A stretch of DNA of 64,000 bases from PoT sp049331405 (GCF_049331405.1 NZ_CP186274.1:7006001-7070000); one strand, 5' to 3'; shown: positions 52,583 to 62,739, numbered from the stretch's first letter. The notes: a model not told the origin generated them from the sequence alone. Made by a program: numbers and translations.

Positions 52583-52612
52583 CTGTCACAAATCCTGCCG
52601 CTGGGGAGCAAT
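52583..52612. repeat. Direct repeat, right copy
   Basis: CTGTCACAAATCCTGCCGCT followed by GGGGAGCAAT, 94 bases after the amine oxidase stop. See left copy at 50135-50164. Non-coding here. Confidence 0.85.
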
Positions 52613-52690
52613 CTTCGGCCCCAGGGCGCCGGTAGTATTCCGACCATCGCATTCTCGGATGTACGACTCGAGCACTTCGGGAACCCACCC

Positions 52691-53446
52691 ATGTTGAAGC
52701 GAAACGCATTGGTCCTTTCGGCGGTCAGCCTCCTCACCGTCTCCCTGGCCTGGGCTGGCGAGGTCGAGACGCCCGAGGGATTCACCCCCCTCTTCAACGG
52801 CAAGGATTTCACCGGCTGGAAGGTGCCCGAAGGGGACAACGGCCACTGGAAGGTCGTCGACGGGATCATCGACTACGACGCCCTCAGCGAGGCCAAGGGG
52901 GACAAGACCCTCTGGAGCGAGAAGGAATACACCGACTTCGTCCTGAAACTGGACTGGCGGATCAAGGAAGCCCCGTTCATCAACAAGAACATCCCGTACA
53001 TCCTGCCGAACGGGACCCACGCCAAGGACATCCACGGCAAGGAGCTGAAGCTGGCCCTGCCCGACGCCGACTCCGGCGTCTACCTCCGCGGCGACGGCCA
53101 CTATCAGGTCAACATCTGGTGCTGGCCGATCGGCTCGGGCGAGATGTACAGCGTCCGCATGGACCCCAAGACCCTGCCCGAAGTCCGCGCGGCGGTGACG
53201 CCTAAGTTCCAGGCCGACAAGCCGGTCGGCGAGTGGAATCACTTCGAGATCACCGTCAAAGGCAAGACCGTCAGCGTCGAGCTGAACGGCAAGCTCGTGG
53301 TCCCCTCGGCCACCGTCCCCGACCTCCCCGCCATCGGCAAGCTCGCCCTCCAGCACCACGGCGGCAAGAACAAGAAGGGCGAGTGGAGCGGCCCCCCCAG
53401 CCTCGTCCAGTTCAAGAATATCTACATCAAGGAATTGAGCAAGTAA
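52691..53446 (+). CDS. Exported DUF1080 (3-keto-disaccharide hydrolase-type) protein
   Basis: 251 residues. Signal peptide (about 1-22, VSLLTVSLAWAGE) then a concanavalin-like DUF1080 domain: GFTPLFNGKDFTGWKV, YTDFVLKLDWRIKEAP, DSGVYLRGDGHYQVNIW, WNHFEITVKGKTVSVELNGKLV. DUF1080 includes enzymes that cleave 3-keto-glycosides; here no catalytic residues can be assigned. ATG 52691 is taken although no good ribosome binding site is seen, because it begins the signal peptide. It heads a plus-strand cluster with oxidoreductase, ThuA and epimerase genes, as would fit oxidised-sugar breakdown outside the cell. Confidence 0.92.
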   Translation: MLKRNALVLSAVSLLTVSLAWAGEVETPEGFTPLFNGKDFTGWKVPEGDNGHWKVVDGIIDYDALSEAKGDKTLWSEKEYTDFVLKLDWRIKEAPFINKNIPYILPNGTHAKDIHGKELKLALPDADSGVYLRGDGHYQVNIWCWPIGSGEMYSVRMDPKTLPEVRAAVTPKFQADKPVGEWNHFEITVKGKTVSVELNGKLVVPSATVPDLPAIGKLALQHHGGKNKKGEWSGPPSLVQFKNIYIKELSK

Positions 53447-53496
53447 GTATCTCGAGTTGGTTCCGCCCTCGAGTTTTGGTGGAGGTCCCCTCGGTC

Positions 53497-55038
53497 ATGA
53501 ACACGACGGAAAGCCAGAAAGCGACGAGCACGGCTCCGGTCTCCCGGCGAGGCTTCCTCGCCGGTGCGGCGGCGGCCGCGACGTTCACGATCGTGCCGAG
53601 TCATGTCCTCGGCCGGGGGGGCGCCGTCGCCGCCAACAGCCGGATCAACGTCGCCTTCCTCGGGGTCGGCTCGCAAGGGTTGCGGGTCATGTTCGACTTC
53701 CTGCAACACCCCGACCTCCAGGCGGTGGCGGTCAGCGACCCGGTCAAGTCGGCGGCGAACTACCACCAGTGGAGCCGCAGCGAGTTCTGCAACCACGTCC
53801 GCAAGATCATGGGCACGAACTCCGGCTGGGAGTGGCTCAGCCCCAACGCCCCGATGCTGCCCCTCACCCCGACCTTCAGCGCCCCGGCGGGGGTCGCGGG
53901 GCGCGAGCCGGCCCAGAAGATCGTCGACGCCTACAACGCCCGCGGCCAGCGTTCAGGCTCGGCCCGAAGCTGCTCGGCCTATGCCGACTATCGCGAACTG
54001 CTGGACAAGGAGAAGGACGTCGATGCCGTGGTCGTCGGCACGACCGACGTCCATCACGCCCCCGCCGCCCTCGCGGCGTTGAAGCGAGGGAAGCACGTCT
54101 ACTGCCAGAAGCCGATGGCCCACTCGCTGCATGCGGCCCGGCTCATGGCGAAGGCCGCCGAACAAGCGAACGTCGCCACGCAGGTCGCCGTGACCCGCCA
54201 GGCCTCCGAGGATACCCGGCGCCTCATCGAGTGCATCGACGCGGGAATCATCGGTGACATCACCCGCGTCCTCAACTGGACCAACCGCCCTTCCTGGCCC
54301 CAGGGCCTGAACCGGCCCAGCGAGACGGCCCCAGTCCCGGAGGGGATCGATTGGGACCTCTGGCTCGGCCCCTCGCCCGAACGCCCGTTCAACCCCGCTT
54401 ACCTCCACTTCGTCTGGAGAGGATGGGCCGACTTCGGCTGCGGAGCCTTCGGCGACATGGGCTGCTACAGCCTCGACAGCGTCTATCGCGCCCTCAAGCT
54501 CTCAGCCCCGATCGCGGCCGAGAGCGAGACCGATGCCAGGTTCCCGGAGACCTTCCCCAAGGCGTCGGTGATCCATCTCGACTTCGCCGCGCGAGATTCG
54601 AAGCCCCCCGTGCGACTGACCTGGTACGACGGCGGCCTCAAGCCCAAGAAGCCCAGGGAGATCGAGGGGGATCGCCGCTTGCCCTCCGAGGGCCTGATCT
54701 TCATCGGCTCGAAGGGGACGCTCCTCTGCGACTTCAACGGCGGCAAGATGGAACTCTTCCCGACCGCCAGTCGAAAGACATTCGTCGAGCCTCCCAAGAC
54801 CCTCCCCCGCTCTCCCGGCAACGAGCGAGAGTGGCTCGACGCCATCCACGACGACAAGCTCCGCACCGGGGCCAACTTCGTCTTCTCGTCGAAGGTCACC
54901 GAGGCGCTCCACCTCGGGAACATCTCACTCCGCACGGGCGAACGCGTGGGTTGGGATTCCTCGAGCATGACCCTCACCGGCTCCGACGCGGCGAAGGCCA
55001 TGGTCCGGCCGGAGTATCGCCCGGGTTGGGGCGTCTGA
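53497..55038 (+). CDS. Gfo/Idh/MocA oxidoreductase with Tat signal
   Basis: 513 residues. Twin-arginine signal SRRGFLAGAAAAATF (about 16-30), so exported folded with its cofactor. Rossmann motif INVAFLGVGSQGLRV (about 50-64), acidic ribose site (AVAVSDP), and YCQKPMAHS with Lys205 in the family EKP position. The large C-terminal domain contains GAFGDMGCYSLDSVYRAL. Similar to glycoside 3-dehydrogenase-like and hexose oxidoreductases of Bacteroidetes and Planctomycetes that work in the periplasm with tightly bound NAD(P). GGAGG lies 11 nt before the ATG. 50 bp after DUF1080; the substrate is probably the same glycan. Confidence 0.93.
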   Translation: MNTTESQKATSTAPVSRRGFLAGAAAAATFTIVPSHVLGRGGAVAANSRINVAFLGVGSQGLRVMFDFLQHPDLQAVAVSDPVKSAANYHQWSRSEFCNHVRKIMGTNSGWEWLSPNAPMLPLTPTFSAPAGVAGREPAQKIVDAYNARGQRSGSARSCSAYADYRELLDKEKDVDAVVVGTTDVHHAPAALAALKRGKHVYCQKPMAHSLHAARLMAKAAEQANVATQVAVTRQASEDTRRLIECIDAGIIGDITRVLNWTNRPSWPQGLNRPSETAPVPEGIDWDLWLGPSPERPFNPAYLHFVWRGWADFGCGAFGDMGCYSLDSVYRALKLSAPIAAESETDARFPETFPKASVIHLDFAARDSKPPVRLTWYDGGLKPKKPREIEGDRRLPSEGLIFIGSKGTLLCDFNGGKMELFPTASRKTFVEPPKTLPRSPGNEREWLDAIHDDKLRTGANFVFSSKVTEALHLGNISLRTGERVGWDSSSMTLTGSDAAKAMVRPEYRPGWGV

Positions 55039-55088
55039 AACTGCGGCTCGTTGCAAAGCCACCTGGATCGGATGGGGGATCGAGACCA

Positions 55089-56507
55089 ATGATCTCGTGG
55101 ATGAATCGGACGTTCGGGTTGCTGGGATTGATCGCGGTCGTTGGCGCCTCGACGCCGGCGCAAGCCGCCGAAGGGACGGTTAAGGTCCTCGTCCTGTCGG
55201 GCCAGGGTGAGCACGACTGGCGCGAGACGACCCCCTTGGTCCGCCGCATCCTCGGCGAGACCGGGCGGTTCGACGTTCGCGTCTGCGAGGTCCCCTCAGG
55301 GCTCTCGGCTCAAAGTCTTGCCGGCATTGATGTGGTAGTGGACGACTCCGGTGTCACGACGGCGGGGGGCGAGGCCGAGAAGGCGATTGCCTCGTTCGTC
55401 GAGTCGGGCAAAGGGCTGGTGCTTACGCAATCGGCCCTGCTCTCGAAGCCGAAGTCGGGATCGACTCACGGCCTCCTGCCGGTCTCGGGAGCGAGCCCCA
55501 CTCTGACGCCGACGCACTTCTTCACCGTCAAGCTCGGCAAGGATGAACATCCGATCGTCAGGGGGCTGAGGCCTGAAATCCAGGTCGCCGACGCTTTCTG
55601 CCGGGGCCTGAGCCTCTCGCCCAAAGCCAAGGCTCTTGCTTACGCGGTCGATTCCGCGACGACGGCAGGTGGTGAAGGCGAGCCCGTCCTCATCGCCTCC
55701 GAGCTCGGCAAGGGACGCGTCTTCGCCACGGCACTCGGCAAGGGGGCGGCCGGGATGCACGAGAGTGCCTTCAAGACGGTGCTGGCTCGCGGCACGGAAT
55801 GGGCGGCGACGGGGAACGTCACACTGCCCGTCGACAACCCCGCGCCACCGAAGAGTCCCGACGCCATCAGGGGCATGGTGATCAACGGCGGGCATGACCA
55901 CGAGACGGCCTTCTACTCGCTCTTCGACGGGTACAAGGACCTGAACTGGCTGCCGGTGATCGCGAGCGCCACGGCCTTCCAGAAGGACCTGCGCGGCAAG
56001 TACGACGTGCTCATCATGTATGACTTCACCCGCGACCTCGACGACAACGGAAAGAAGAACCTCCGCGACTTCGTGGAGAGCGGCGGCGGCGTGGTGGTTC
56101 TCCATCACGCCCTGCTGAACTACCAGAAGTGGACCTGGTGGTATCAGGACGTCGTCGGCGGGAGCTATCGCCTGGCCCGCGAGGGGACCACGCCGAGCTC
56201 CTCCGTCAAGGACGGTGAGCATATGTTCGTCACGCCCAAGGACGAGACGCATCCGATCCTGGCCGGGATCGCCCCCTTCCATATCGTCGACGAGTCGTAC
56301 GGGAGGATGTACATCTCGCCGAAGGTCCGCCCGCTCCTCACGACCGAGAACCCGAACAGCACGCCCGTCGTCGCCTGGATCGGCCCCGACCCGAAGTTCA
56401 AGGTCGTGGCGATCCAGCTCGGGCACGGACACACGGCGTTCGCCAACCCGACCTACCGGAGGCTCGTGCACAACGCCATCCTCTGGGCCTCGGGCAAGAG
56501 TCAGTGA
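55089..56507 (+). CDS. Exported tandem ThuA-domain protein
   Basis: 472 residues. Signal peptide (about 1-27, GLLGLIAVVGASTPAQA) then two ThuA-like flavodoxin/GATase-fold domains: about 31-255 (VKVLVLSGQGEHDWRETTPLVRRIL) and about 262-470 (INGGHDHETAFYSLFDGY, DVLIMYDFTRDLDDNGKKNLRDFVESGGGVVVLHHALLNY, ETHPILAGIAPFHIVDESYGRMY). ThuA is required for trehalose use in rhizobia and linked to 3-keto-sugar metabolism. Two domains in one chain is unusual compared with the usual single-domain length (about 240-300); a second, single-domain ThuA gene lies downstream. Start ATG 55089 (GGGGGA upstream); ATG 55101 is alternative. Confidence 0.9.
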   Translation: MISWMNRTFGLLGLIAVVGASTPAQAAEGTVKVLVLSGQGEHDWRETTPLVRRILGETGRFDVRVCEVPSGLSAQSLAGIDVVVDDSGVTTAGGEAEKAIASFVESGKGLVLTQSALLSKPKSGSTHGLLPVSGASPTLTPTHFFTVKLGKDEHPIVRGLRPEIQVADAFCRGLSLSPKAKALAYAVDSATTAGGEGEPVLIASELGKGRVFATALGKGAAGMHESAFKTVLARGTEWAATGNVTLPVDNPAPPKSPDAIRGMVINGGHDHETAFYSLFDGYKDLNWLPVIASATAFQKDLRGKYDVLIMYDFTRDLDDNGKKNLRDFVESGGGVVVLHHALLNYQKWTWWYQDVVGGSYRLAREGTTPSSSVKDGEHMFVTPKDETHPILAGIAPFHIVDESYGRMYISPKVRPLLTTENPNSTPVVAWIGPDPKFKVVAIQLGHGHTAFANPTYRRLVHNAILWASGKSQ

Positions 56508-56604
56508 CCAACGCGTGATCGGCTGAATTCAACGGATTTGGCTTTTTCCAAAAGTGACGCATCACGCCCACCAGACCCCTGGCCGGGCGAGAAAGGAACG
56601 ATCG

Positions 56605-57570
56605 ATGAAGGTTGGACTCTACAGCATCACCTACCTGGGCCTCTGGTATCGCGGCCAGGAACTTACGCTGCCTCAGATGATCAAGAAGGCCAAGGAATTC
56701 GGCTACGACGGGATCGAGATCGACGGCAAGCGTCCCCACGGCAACCCGCTCGACTGGCCCAAGGCCCGCTGCCAGGAACTACGAGCGACCGCCGAGGGCG
56801 AAGGGCTCGAGATCTACGCGGTCGCGGCCAACAACGACTTCAGCAACCCGGTCCCCGAGGTCCGCGAGTCGCAGATCTGCTTCACCAAGGAGCTGATCCG
56901 CATGACGGCCGACCTCGGCGCCCCGACCTTGCGCGTCTTCCTCGCCTGGTGGGGCGTGACCCGTCATCCCCAGTTGGCCACGTACGACATCGCCGAAGGT
57001 TACTGGCCGATCGTCCACGAGAAGTTCTCCACCGAGGAGATCTGGGACTGGTGCCGCGAGGCCCTCATCGAGAGCGCCCGCTACGCCGGCGACGCCGGGA
57101 TCACCCTCTCCCTGCAGAACCACAAGCCGCTCATCAACGACCACAACGACCTCCTCCGCATGGTCAAGGAGGTCGACTCGCCCCACTTGAAGCTCTGCCT
57201 CGACGCCCCGCTCATGCCGGATCGCAGCAGCGCCGGGATCCGCGAAGGAGCCCTGGCGGTCGGTTCGTTGCAGGCACTCACCCACTTCGGCGGCGAGTTC
57301 GAGGAACTCTCCGACGGCTCAATCCGCGGCTTCGAGCGGAACGACGGCGTCATCGGTGAGGAGACGAACCAGTACTACCGCGACTTCGTCCGCGCCATGA
57401 ACGAGATCAACTACAACGGCTACATCGGCTACGAGCTCTGCCACCAGCTCCCCGTCATCAACGGCGAGACGGTCGACATCAGCTACGCCCACGAGCAGGC
57501 CCGCCTCGCCGCCCGCTTCATGAAGGAACTGATCGAGGCCGAGACCCTCGTCGGCGCCGCCGCGAAGTAA
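56605..57570 (+). CDS. Sugar phosphate isomerase/epimerase (AP-endonuclease-2 TIM barrel)
   Basis: 321 residues, cytoplasmic (no signal peptide). TIM-barrel pattern: VGLYSITYLGLWYRG, YDGIEIDGKRPHGNPLDW, LGAPTLRVFLAWWG, LKLCLDAPLM, ALTHFGGEF, GYIGYELCH. Probable metal-site positions: Gln171 (SLQNHKP; Glu is more usual), Asp200, His227, Glu277. ATG 56605 has AAAGGA at 8 nt. Shares neighbours with the double ThuA gene (97 bp upstream) and the single ThuA gene (211 bp downstream). Likely reorganises a sugar released by the exported enzymes. Confidence 0.92.
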   Translation: MKVGLYSITYLGLWYRGQELTLPQMIKKAKEFGYDGIEIDGKRPHGNPLDWPKARCQELRATAEGEGLEIYAVAANNDFSNPVPEVRESQICFTKELIRMTADLGAPTLRVFLAWWGVTRHPQLATYDIAEGYWPIVHEKFSTEEIWDWCREALIESARYAGDAGITLSLQNHKPLINDHNDLLRMVKEVDSPHLKLCLDAPLMPDRSSAGIREGALAVGSLQALTHFGGEFEELSDGSIRGFERNDGVIGEETNQYYRDFVRAMNEINYNGYIGYELCHQLPVINGETVDISYAHEQARLAARFMKELIEAETLVGAAAK

Positions 57571-57781
57571 TCCGAGGCTCTGAGAATCTCGAGGTCGCCG
57601 TCGGCTTGGCCGGCGGCGGCCACCTAGGAAATCGGCCACATGGCCAACTCGGGTCAGCCCTGCACTGGCCCGCATCTCTCGCAGAAATCCCATCGAATCG
57701 AGAGTGCCACTCCCCCTCTTCTCCCGGCACTCATGCGAGGCACTTCCAGGTCAACTCACCCGTGATTTTGGGAGATGGTCC

Positions 57782-58639
57782 ATGAATACGAAATCCACGT
57801 TCCGGATCCTCGCCCTGGCCCTGGTCACGTTCTCCGTCCTGAACAACTCGACGCGCGCCGAGGAGAAGAAGCGGAACCTGCTGGTGATCGGCCAGAGCAA
57901 GGGGTATCAGCATGAGTCGATTTCGGCCGCGATGGTCACGCTCTACGAGCTCGGGAAGAGCTCGGGGAAGTGGAATACCTACTTCCGCACCGACTGCACC
58001 GCGATCACCAAGAAGCCGCTCAAGTGGGAGGCGAAGAACCTCAACGACTTCGACGCCGTCGTCTTCTTCACCGACGGCAACCTCGACATGGATGAGTCGC
58101 AGAAGGCGGACCTGCTCTCCTTCATCCATGACGACGGCAAGGGCTTCATCGGGATCCACAGCGCGACGATCACTTTCCTCGGCTGGCCCGACTACGGCCG
58201 GATGATCGGCGGCTATTTCGACGGCCACCCTTGGGGGCAATTCGACGCCCCGTTCGTCGTCGAGGACTCGAACTTTCCCGGCATGGGCCACCTGCCGACG
58301 CAGTTCCACTTCAAGGACGAGATCTACCAAATGAAGGATTTCTCACGCGACAACGTGCGAGTCCTCCTGAGCCTGGATGCGAGCAAGGTAGACCTGACTA
58401 AGAAGGGCGTGAAGCGCAAGGACAGGGATTTTGCCGTGGTCTGGGCGCGCAACTACGGCAAAGGGCGCGTTCTCTATAACGGCCTAGGTCATTGCCTCGA
58501 GGTCTGGGACCGCCCCGAGATCCAGAAGATGTGGCTCGAGACGGTGCAATGGTCCATGGGAATGATCCCCGGCGACGCCACGCCTCGCCCCAAGGACCTC
58601 AAGGCTGCCCTGGCCCCTTCACCGGCGGAAAGCAAGTAA
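57782..58639 (+). CDS. Exported ThuA-domain protein (single domain)
   Basis: 285 residues. Signal peptide (about 1-26, ILALALVTFSVLNNSTRA) then a ThuA-like domain: KKRNLLVIGQSKGYQHESISAAMVTLYELGKSSGKW, DFDAVVFFTDGNLDMDESQKADLLSFIHDDGKGFIGIHSATITFL, PTQFHFKDEIYQMKDFSRDNVRVLLSLD, GKGRVLYNGLGHCLEVWD. Residues for catalysis are not firmly known in this family; glycosidase and lactonase-like roles have been proposed. Third ThuA domain in this cluster. ATG 57782 has GGGAG at 8 nt. Confidence 0.92.
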   Translation: MNTKSTFRILALALVTFSVLNNSTRAEEKKRNLLVIGQSKGYQHESISAAMVTLYELGKSSGKWNTYFRTDCTAITKKPLKWEAKNLNDFDAVVFFTDGNLDMDESQKADLLSFIHDDGKGFIGIHSATITFLGWPDYGRMIGGYFDGHPWGQFDAPFVVEDSNFPGMGHLPTQFHFKDEIYQMKDFSRDNVRVLLSLDASKVDLTKKGVKRKDRDFAVVWARNYGKGRVLYNGLGHCLEVWDRPEIQKMWLETVQWSMGMIPGDATPRPKDLKAALAPSPAESK

Positions 58640-58705
58640 GGGAACCCATCCAGCCACCCTCTCGTGATAGGGTTGTCATGCTCTGATCGCGAGAGGGTTG
58701 AGAGT

Positions 58706-59179
58706 TCACTCGAGCTCGAATGTGAACTCGTTCACGCCTTCCTTGACCGTCGCCTTGAGGGGCGTTTTGGCGGGGTCGCGGTAGGTCTTGCTCGGCATCG
58801 CCGCGCGAGGGGGCGGTTGCGCGGGGCCGTCGGAGTTCTCGACATCCCGGGAAGGCAGGGTCGTCATCACCGTCACGGCGTAGTCGCCGGCTGGGACGCC
58901 GTCATCGGCTACGTACGTGCTATGCGAGAACTTGCCTTTCTCGTCGGTCTCGGTCGTGAGCAGCACGGGCAGGCCCGTCTGGCCATCGGGAAGCTGGACC
59001 TTCGCCGGGTCGGTCGGGTGGAAACGCACGAAGGCCCTGGGGAGGGGCTTCCCCTTGTAGACGACCTTCCCCACCGCGGGGAAGACCTTGAAGCGGTAGC
59101 CGTCCGAATCGTTGCCGCAGGCCGAGAGGCAGAGGCCTGCGATCGCGGCCGACGAGTAGGCAATCCAGCGTCGAAGCAT
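58706..59179 (-). CDS. Lipoprotein with carboxypeptidase-regulatory-like domain
   Basis: 157 residues. Lipobox LCLSAC (acylated Cys at about 21) after a short hydrophobic segment (IAYSSAAIAGL) and a positive start (MLRR). The mature part, FKVFPAVGKVVYKGKPLPRAFVRFHPTDPAKVQ and TETDEKGKFSHSTYVADDGVPAGDYAVTVM, is the transthyretin/CarboxypepD_reg-like pattern common in planctomycete lipoproteins encoded beside DUF1559 genes, as here (59332 onward, same strand). Function unknown, probably surface-associated. ATG 59179 is chosen because it gives the lipobox; the open frame extends much further upstream without support. Confidence 0.88.
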   Translation of the reverse strand: MLRRWIAYSSAAIAGLCLSACGNDSDGYRFKVFPAVGKVVYKGKPLPRAFVRFHPTDPAKVQLPDGQTGLPVLLTTETDEKGKFSHSTYVADDGVPAGDYAVTVMTTLPSRDVENSDGPAQPPPRAAMPSKTYRDPAKTPLKATVKEGVNEFTFELE

Positions 59180-59331
59180 GGTGGATGTCCGTCCGAATGG
59201 GGTGATTGCGGAATTGTCCCCGAGTGGAGAACGCGTCCTCGAATGCCTCGATGGCACTGGAGGACGCGGACGTGGGGACGCCCGTTGACGACGATGGGTC
59301 TTCGTCGTCAACGAGCGAGGATGTGGATTCG

Positions 59332-60363
<1,032 letters not shown>

Positions 60364-60560
60364 TCCGTAGCGTCCGGTCCTGATGGGGGGTAATGGATGA
60401 TCAAGACAGCAAATTCTGTGATCAGTATGCCCATTCAGGTGAGGCTGACGTGAGCGAATCGAGAAGTTTCGATGATGATGGTCGGGATATCGAAATCCGA
60501 TCACTCCCTCGTTCGTGAATTTTTGGATGTACGGATCGTTGGCGGAGAGTCATCTGAATT

Positions 60561-61604
60561 TCAGGGGATTTCGTGTTCCACGAGGATGCGTCGGACCTCG
60601 TGGATGACCTCCGGATGGTCCTGGCAGAGATGGGCTGCGGTGACGACCCTCTCCGACTCCACGCCTTCGAGGTGGGCGCTCGCGTAGGTGACGAGGCCGT
60701 CGGTGGCGTCTGAAGCCTGCTGGCCCTTTCGAACCGCGATGATCGAGTGCGCCTTGACCGTCGCGGCGACGTTCAGGCCGTGCAAGCCCTTGAGGATCGG
60801 AGATCCCCACTCGAGCTCGTCGATGCTGGTCGGGAGCCCTTTCCTGAAATGCTCCTTGAAGAACTCCTTGTCGTTGCGGGCGATCAGCCTGTGATGCACG
60901 GACCTCAAGGGGTCGGGCAGTCGCACGAGGCGAGTGCCGATCCGTTGCAGAGAGCCGCGATCGACGTGGCTCCCCTGGTGCGGCGTCGCGATGAAGACGA
61001 CCCTCCGGATCTCGGGACGAGGCCGGAAGATGACCGCCTGCCTGAAGATGTCGCGATCGCTGGCGTCGGCGGACAGTTCCTCGAACTTCCGGTCGCTGAT
61101 CATGTGCCAGAGCCGATCGCCGCTGTCGACGACCATCATCTTGCTCAGCAGTCCGCCCATGCTGTGGCCCACGATGACCATGCGGGCAAAGGCCGGGTCG
61201 GAGTTCTGGGGGTCGAACCTCCGCCTCGCCTCTTCCAGGTTGTGCCTGAGCAGCGAGGCCGAGTACGGGATGGGATCCCCCGTGGCGTAGCCGAAGGTCC
61301 AGAACTGATAGCGGCCGTTGAGCTCGTCGTCGGTTTCCAGGGCCTTGATCATGCGGTCCCAGGACCAGGGGCTCGACCACAGCCCGTGCACGAAGACCAC
61401 CGGGATTTTCCCCGGTGTGTAAGGATGTAATAGCGAGAGCCCGGTGGACTCATATCGAGCCAGGTCGGAGATGGTCGACGCCGTCGCCTTGATCGGTTCG
61501 TTCGCGTTCAACGCGGCCGGGGGCGCCTGCGCCCGGGCTGCAGGGGCAGTGACCGTCATGACCATCCACGCAGCAACCCATCGCGAAACCCGATGCCGGC
61601 TCAT
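60561..61604 (-). CDS. Exported alpha/beta-hydrolase (lipase/esterase-like)
   Basis: 347 residues. Signal peptide (about 1-25, WVAAWMVMTVTAPAARA) then an alpha/beta-hydrolase: oxyanion region VVFVHGLWSSPWSWDRMI, nucleophile Ser148 in VIVGHSMGGLLSKM, and FIATPHQGSHV. Likely later acid and His (TDGLVTYASAH...VVTAAHLCQDHPEV; His near 325-330) complete the triad. Resembles triacylglycerol lipase/PGAP1-like esterases. The substrate cannot be told. ATG 61604 chosen; the frame is open 14 codons further upstream. Confidence 0.9.
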   Translation of the reverse strand: MSRHRVSRWVAAWMVMTVTAPAARAQAPPAALNANEPIKATASTISDLARYESTGLSLLHPYTPGKIPVVFVHGLWSSPWSWDRMIKALETDDELNGRYQFWTFGYATGDPIPYSASLLRHNLEEARRRFDPQNSDPAFARMVIVGHSMGGLLSKMMVVDSGDRLWHMISDRKFEELSADASDRDIFRQAVIFRPRPEIRRVVFIATPHQGSHVDRGSLQRIGTRLVRLPDPLRSVHHRLIARNDKEFFKEHFRKGLPTSIDELEWGSPILKGLHGLNVAATVKAHSIIAVRKGQQASDATDGLVTYASAHLEGVESERVVTAAHLCQDHPEVIHEVRRILVEHEIP

Positions 61605-61816
61605 TCGAGCGACTCCATGCCGATCACTCGGCGACCTTGTCGACATGTCAATGGTCGTCCGCCATCATCAAATTTTAGTGACCCGCAAAGGTGAGTGAAG
61701 TCCTCACCAACGTCCTCGGCCCATCTCCCGAAGGGAAATTGCGGATCTCCCGGATGGGGCAAGGATGGGATCAAGCCCTGTGTTCGCGGCCCTACACATC
61801 TAGGCGAGACGGAGAG

Positions 61817-62047
61817 TCAGTCCGAGCTCGACCAGTCCGGAACGAACTGCTCCATGTACCAGAACCCGTTGGCCACCCACTGTTCGATGTCTCCTCGCCC
61901 CTCGTACGCCATTGCGCAGAGTTCCATGGCGCGGACGAGCCTCGAGAACGACGCTCTCTCCCACTCCAGTTGGACCCTGAGCGTGAGCAGGAACGAGCCC
62001 TCGTCTGCCTCGAATTCACGCCGAAGCACCGCCATGAAGTCGTCCAT
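61817..62047 (-). CDS. Small hypothetical protein (76 aa)
   Basis: MDDFMAVLRREFEADEGSFL... a mostly helical, acidic protein with LEWERASFSRLVRAMELCAMAYEGRGDIEQWVANGFWYMEQFVPDWSSSD to the end. Composition and aromatic ending (FWYMEQFVPDW) look like a genuine folded domain. ATG at 62045-62047, with GAGG about 11 nt upstream. Immediately downstream of the glycosylase gene on the same strand (125 bp). No function recognised; I believe similar unnamed proteins occur in other planctomycetes. Confidence 0.7.
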   Translation of the reverse strand: MDDFMAVLRREFEADEGSFLLTLRVQLEWERASFSRLVRAMELCAMAYEGRGDIEQWVANGFWYMEQFVPDWSSSD

Positions 62048-62172
62048 CGTCGCCGGGGCCTCTTCCGTTCCGAGGTTATTCGGTAGCCTGATCGCTTCAG
62101 CCAGTTGGGCTCCTTCGCCAAATCCGATTTGTGCCGACGCAGTCCTCGGATAGCCCGAGCGAACCGTCAACC

Positions 62173-62739
62173 TCAAGACTTTTTCGGCTTCTTGCGGAAG
62201 CAACCCGGGGTATGGTCGTTGACGATGCCGGTCGCTTGCATCCAGGCATAAACGATGACCGGGCCGACGAATTTGAAGCCGCGTTTCTTCAACGCACGCG
62301 ACATTTCTTCGGAGAGCTCCGTCTTCGCCGGGACGATCCCCGTCGTGTTCTCGATCGGAGTTCCGCCGGCTAGCGACCAGACGAACGTCGAGAAGTCGAC
62401 CCCCTCCTCCGCCATTGCGAGGTAAGAGCGGGCGTTGCCGATCGTCGCCTCGATCTTGGCTCGTGACCGGATGATGCCCGGGTTCTCGAGGAGGCGGTCG
62501 ACGTCGGCCGGCCCATACCGCGATACGACCTCGGGGTCGAATCCCTGGAACGCTTCGCGGAAGGCCTCGCGCTTCTTCAGGATCGTCAGCCACGAGAGCC
62601 CCGCCTGGAAGCCGTCCAGGATGAGCTTCTCCCAGAGTGCACGACTGTCGCGCTCGGGTACGCCCCATTCCTTGTCGTGATAGTCGAGCAGCAGTTCATG
62701 GCTCTCGGCCCAGGCACAGCGGCCTAATTCCTTCGGCAT
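62173..62739 (-). CDS. tag: DNA-3-methyladenine glycosylase I
   Basis: 188 residues. Removes 3-methyladenine from DNA in base excision repair. HhH-superfamily Tag: RCAWAESHELLLDYHDKEWGVPERDSRALWEKLILDGFQAGLSW, with the zinc ligands Cys8 and His21 at the start and His/Cys in DHTPGC at the end, and Glu37 in WEKLILDGFQAGLSW equal to the catalytic/binding Glu of Tag. Length is as in Escherichia coli Tag (187). ATG 62739 with GGAGG at 7 nt; the longer frame upstream is not used. Confidence 0.95.
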   Translation of the reverse strand: MPKELGRCAWAESHELLLDYHDKEWGVPERDSRALWEKLILDGFQAGLSWLTILKKREAFREAFQGFDPEVVSRYGPADVDRLLENPGIIRSRAKIEATIGNARSYLAMAEEGVDFSTFVWSLAGGTPIENTTGIVPAKTELSEEMSRALKKRGFKFVGPVIVYAWMQATGIVNDHTPGCFRKKPKKS

